Shown here: piece by piece, positions 21,669 to 23,077 of the stretch
How the letters are laid out: each line of letters opens with the position of its first letter
Position numbering within the stretch: position 1 is the first letter of the stretch
Translations under genes and position numbers: made by a program
IMG/VR virus record: IMGVR_UViG_3300030389_000384
Coordinates: 1 to 23,077 of that record
Length of the DNA: 23,077 nt
Strand: one strand, 5' to 3'
From: a virus
The notes under the pieces: generated by a model
What the model was told of the DNA's origin: nothing
Database searches by the model: none
Seen by the model: only the letters and a program-made list of their open reading frames with translations

Positions 21669-23077
21669 ATGACACAGAACGCAGCTTTACAAGAAGAAAT
21701 AATTCCCGCTGGCGGCATTGCTGAATTTATAATGAGCGATGCGGAGATAGAGGCTCTTGAAAAACAAGAGGCTTCAGAGGCATTTGGTAATCAGGGTATT
21801 GCTAATTTTGATAGCGTTGCGCGGCGCATGGCGTCTTATGGGCGATACGGGGATGATACGGTAGCGCACGTTGAGACGGGTGAATTGGTTATACCGAAGG
21901 CTCTTATTCAAGGTAACGATAAACTTAAAGAATCTATATTCGATCATCTTAGGGATCTGGGTGTTGAAGACCCAGAAAGATATGTCGTTGGATCAGGAGA
22001 AAACTCTATAAACCCAGATACAGGTTTACCGGAGTTTTTCTTTAAAAGGATAGCACGAGCCGTGTCCCGTGTGGGTCGTAGCGTGGGCCGCGCCCTTAAA
22101 AAAGTCGGTAAGGTTGTTAAGAAAGCAGCACCTATTTTACTTACAATAGGTCTTACTCCTTTTGTCGGACCTGTTTATGCGGGTGCAATTAGTGGCGGTA
22201 TTGGCAGTCTTTTAAACGGTGGTAATTTAAGGGATGCCCTTAAAACCGCTGCTCTTGGTGGTGTAACAGGCGCAATCGGTGCGGGCATTAGTGGTGGTAT
22301 ATCTGGCGCAAAAGCGGGAACAGGGTTCCTTGCGGGTGCTCTTGATAATATAAAAGGAGCCGTTGATCCTAGTATGCTTACCTCTGGGTTTAGCAGATTA
22401 GGCGGAGTATTAACGGGACAAGAGGCTTTTTCGGCAAACGAATTTTTACCTAAGTTTTTACAAGATGAAGCTGCTGTTACCAAGCCTGCTGTTTCTGTTC
22501 CCGACCCTGCTGTTTCTGTTACCGACGCTGCTGCTTACGGCCCAAGTGGAGCAGGGCAGGAGGCGTATGGTCTCGTTCCAACACCCGACTCACCTATTGA
22601 GTTTGGAACTTCTGCTGATTTGGTTCAAACTTCGCGCGTACCTCCGCCCGTACCTTTTCGAAAACCTCCTGCTCCCTTCGACCCAGTTTTACAGGCGGAC
22701 CAAGGATTTATAGGGTTGGATGCGAGCAATGTAGAACAGCCGGGCTTCGCGGGTAAATTTCTTAAAGAAAAATTTAAACAGGACCAACTTTTAAAAGAAA
22801 TAATACCGAAGGGTGGTATTGAAACGCGGTTTCCCGGTGGCGTTCAGGTTGCGAGCAGAGATCCACGACAAGCCTTTGAGTTGGGGGCGGGGACTGGCCC
22901 AAGACTAGAAGACACAGGTACTTTGAATAAGTTTTTTGAAGGCTATACTAAAGGTATGACAGATTTTAATGTCGGCTCAGATCTTGGCGGTGCGGGCGTT
23001 ACTTTGCCCGGCGAAACTGTTAGTGAAGCTATAACTAAATTAGAGGCTGCTGCGAGACCGCTAACAGCAACACAGCA
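21669..23077 (+). CDS. Internal virion/ejection protein (3' end beyond window)
   Basis: An open frame from ATG 21669 to the right edge with no stop, so at least 469 residues. Residues about 50-130 contain ARRMASYGRYGDDTVAHVET, then GELVIPKALIQGNDKLKESI, and RYVVGSGENSINPDTGLPEF. This 'TVAHVxxGELVIPK' motif recurs in large virion or ejection proteins of phages, and the whole block is common in marine phages from memory. Then come a basic helical stretch (RIARAVSRVGRSVGRALKKV), hydrophobic Gly/Ala-rich segments (about 155-220: LTIGLTPFVGPVYAGAISGG and similar) and a Pro/Ala-rich low-complexity region. A membrane-active, ejected internal protein fits. No lytic transglycosylase motif lies in the visible part. 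Confidence 0.83.
   Translation, partial: MTQNAALQEEIIPAGGIAEFIMSDAEIEALEKQEASEAFGNQGIANFDSVARRMASYGRYGDDTVAHVETGELVIPKALIQGNDKLKESIFDHLRDLGVEDPERYVVGSGENSINPDTGLPEFFFKRIARAVSRVGRSVGRALKKVGKVVKKAAPILLTIGLTPFVGPVYAGAISGGIGSLLNGGNLRDALKTAALGGVTGAIGAGISGGISGAKAGTGFLAGALDNIKGAVDPSMLTSGFSRLGGVLTGQEAFSANEFLPKFLQDEAAVTKPAVSVPDPAVSVTDAAAYGPSGAGQEAYGLVPTPDSPIEFGTSADLVQTSRVPPPVPFRKPPAPFDPVLQADQGFIGLDASNVEQPGFAGKFLKEKFKQDQLLKEIIPKGGIETRFPGGVQVASRDPRQAFELGAGTGPRLEDTGTLNKFFEGYTKGMTDFNVGSDLGGAGVTLPGETVSEAITKLEAAARPLTATQ

Noticed and set aside
22175-22483. 102-aa open frame on the minus strand
   Set aside because: Antisense shadow of the large frame 21669-23077; its Pro/Ala composition reflects Gly/Ala codons on the other strand.

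Overview
The window is one continuous late (structural, packaging and lysis) gene block of a tailed bacteriophage. All supported genes lie on the + strand, are tightly packed, and are often joined by TAATG or ATGA stop/start overlaps. There are no tRNA or rRNA genes, integrase or replication genes here. The gene set is the kind found in uncultured marine phages of alphaproteobacteria-like hosts: a PRHTKS-type terminase, an 800-aa portal, a phage GroES, a Mu gpT-like capsid protein, small Lys/Gly-rich proteins, and a 'DLRLNELATGDGSGTWGDTTN' fibre N-terminus. The P22 gp4-, gp10- and portal-like proteins, with no tape measure or tail tube seen, suggest a short-tailed (podovirus-like) virion. Host and morphology are inferences.

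Layout. Positions 1-271 are a leader containing a perfect 16-bp match to the bacterial chromosomal parS (ParB loading) consensus inside a 20-bp palindrome. 272-4152 encode terminase large subunit and portal. 4152-4552 encode two small basic proteins. 4555-6865 is a lysis and membrane cassette: a C-terminally anchored protein, two tiny secreted Cys proteins, an EF-hand membrane protein, a 3TM-type holin and a GH108 endolysin. It is embedded between portal and scaffold. 6901-10483 is the head module: small conserved protein, GroES, scaffold, two virion-type proteins and major capsid protein, closed by a strong intrinsic terminator at 10504-10533. 10601-14069 holds two beta-rich probable virion proteins and a cluster of small, very basic proteins. 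14069-16413 are connector and adaptor genes. 16413-19017 are repeat-rich and fibre genes, the fibre ending in a C1q-like head. 19029-21611 hold two small proteins, a P22 gp10-like nozzle protein and a small conserved protein. From 21669 a probable internal or ejection protein runs off the right edge.

Working model. TerL packages DNA through the portal into a procapsid built by scaffold and capsid protein, possibly with GroES acting on host GroEL. The gp4-, adaptor- and gp10-like proteins close the neck, the fibre binds the host, and the holin and endolysin release progeny. Most noteworthy are the parS site just upstream of the late operon, the recurrent RG-x-G-x-A module in several small proteins, the paired 'DC...SCIP' secreted peptides, the EF-hand membrane protein in the lysis cassette, and a fibre with two 74-aa repeats that differ mainly at synonymous sites.
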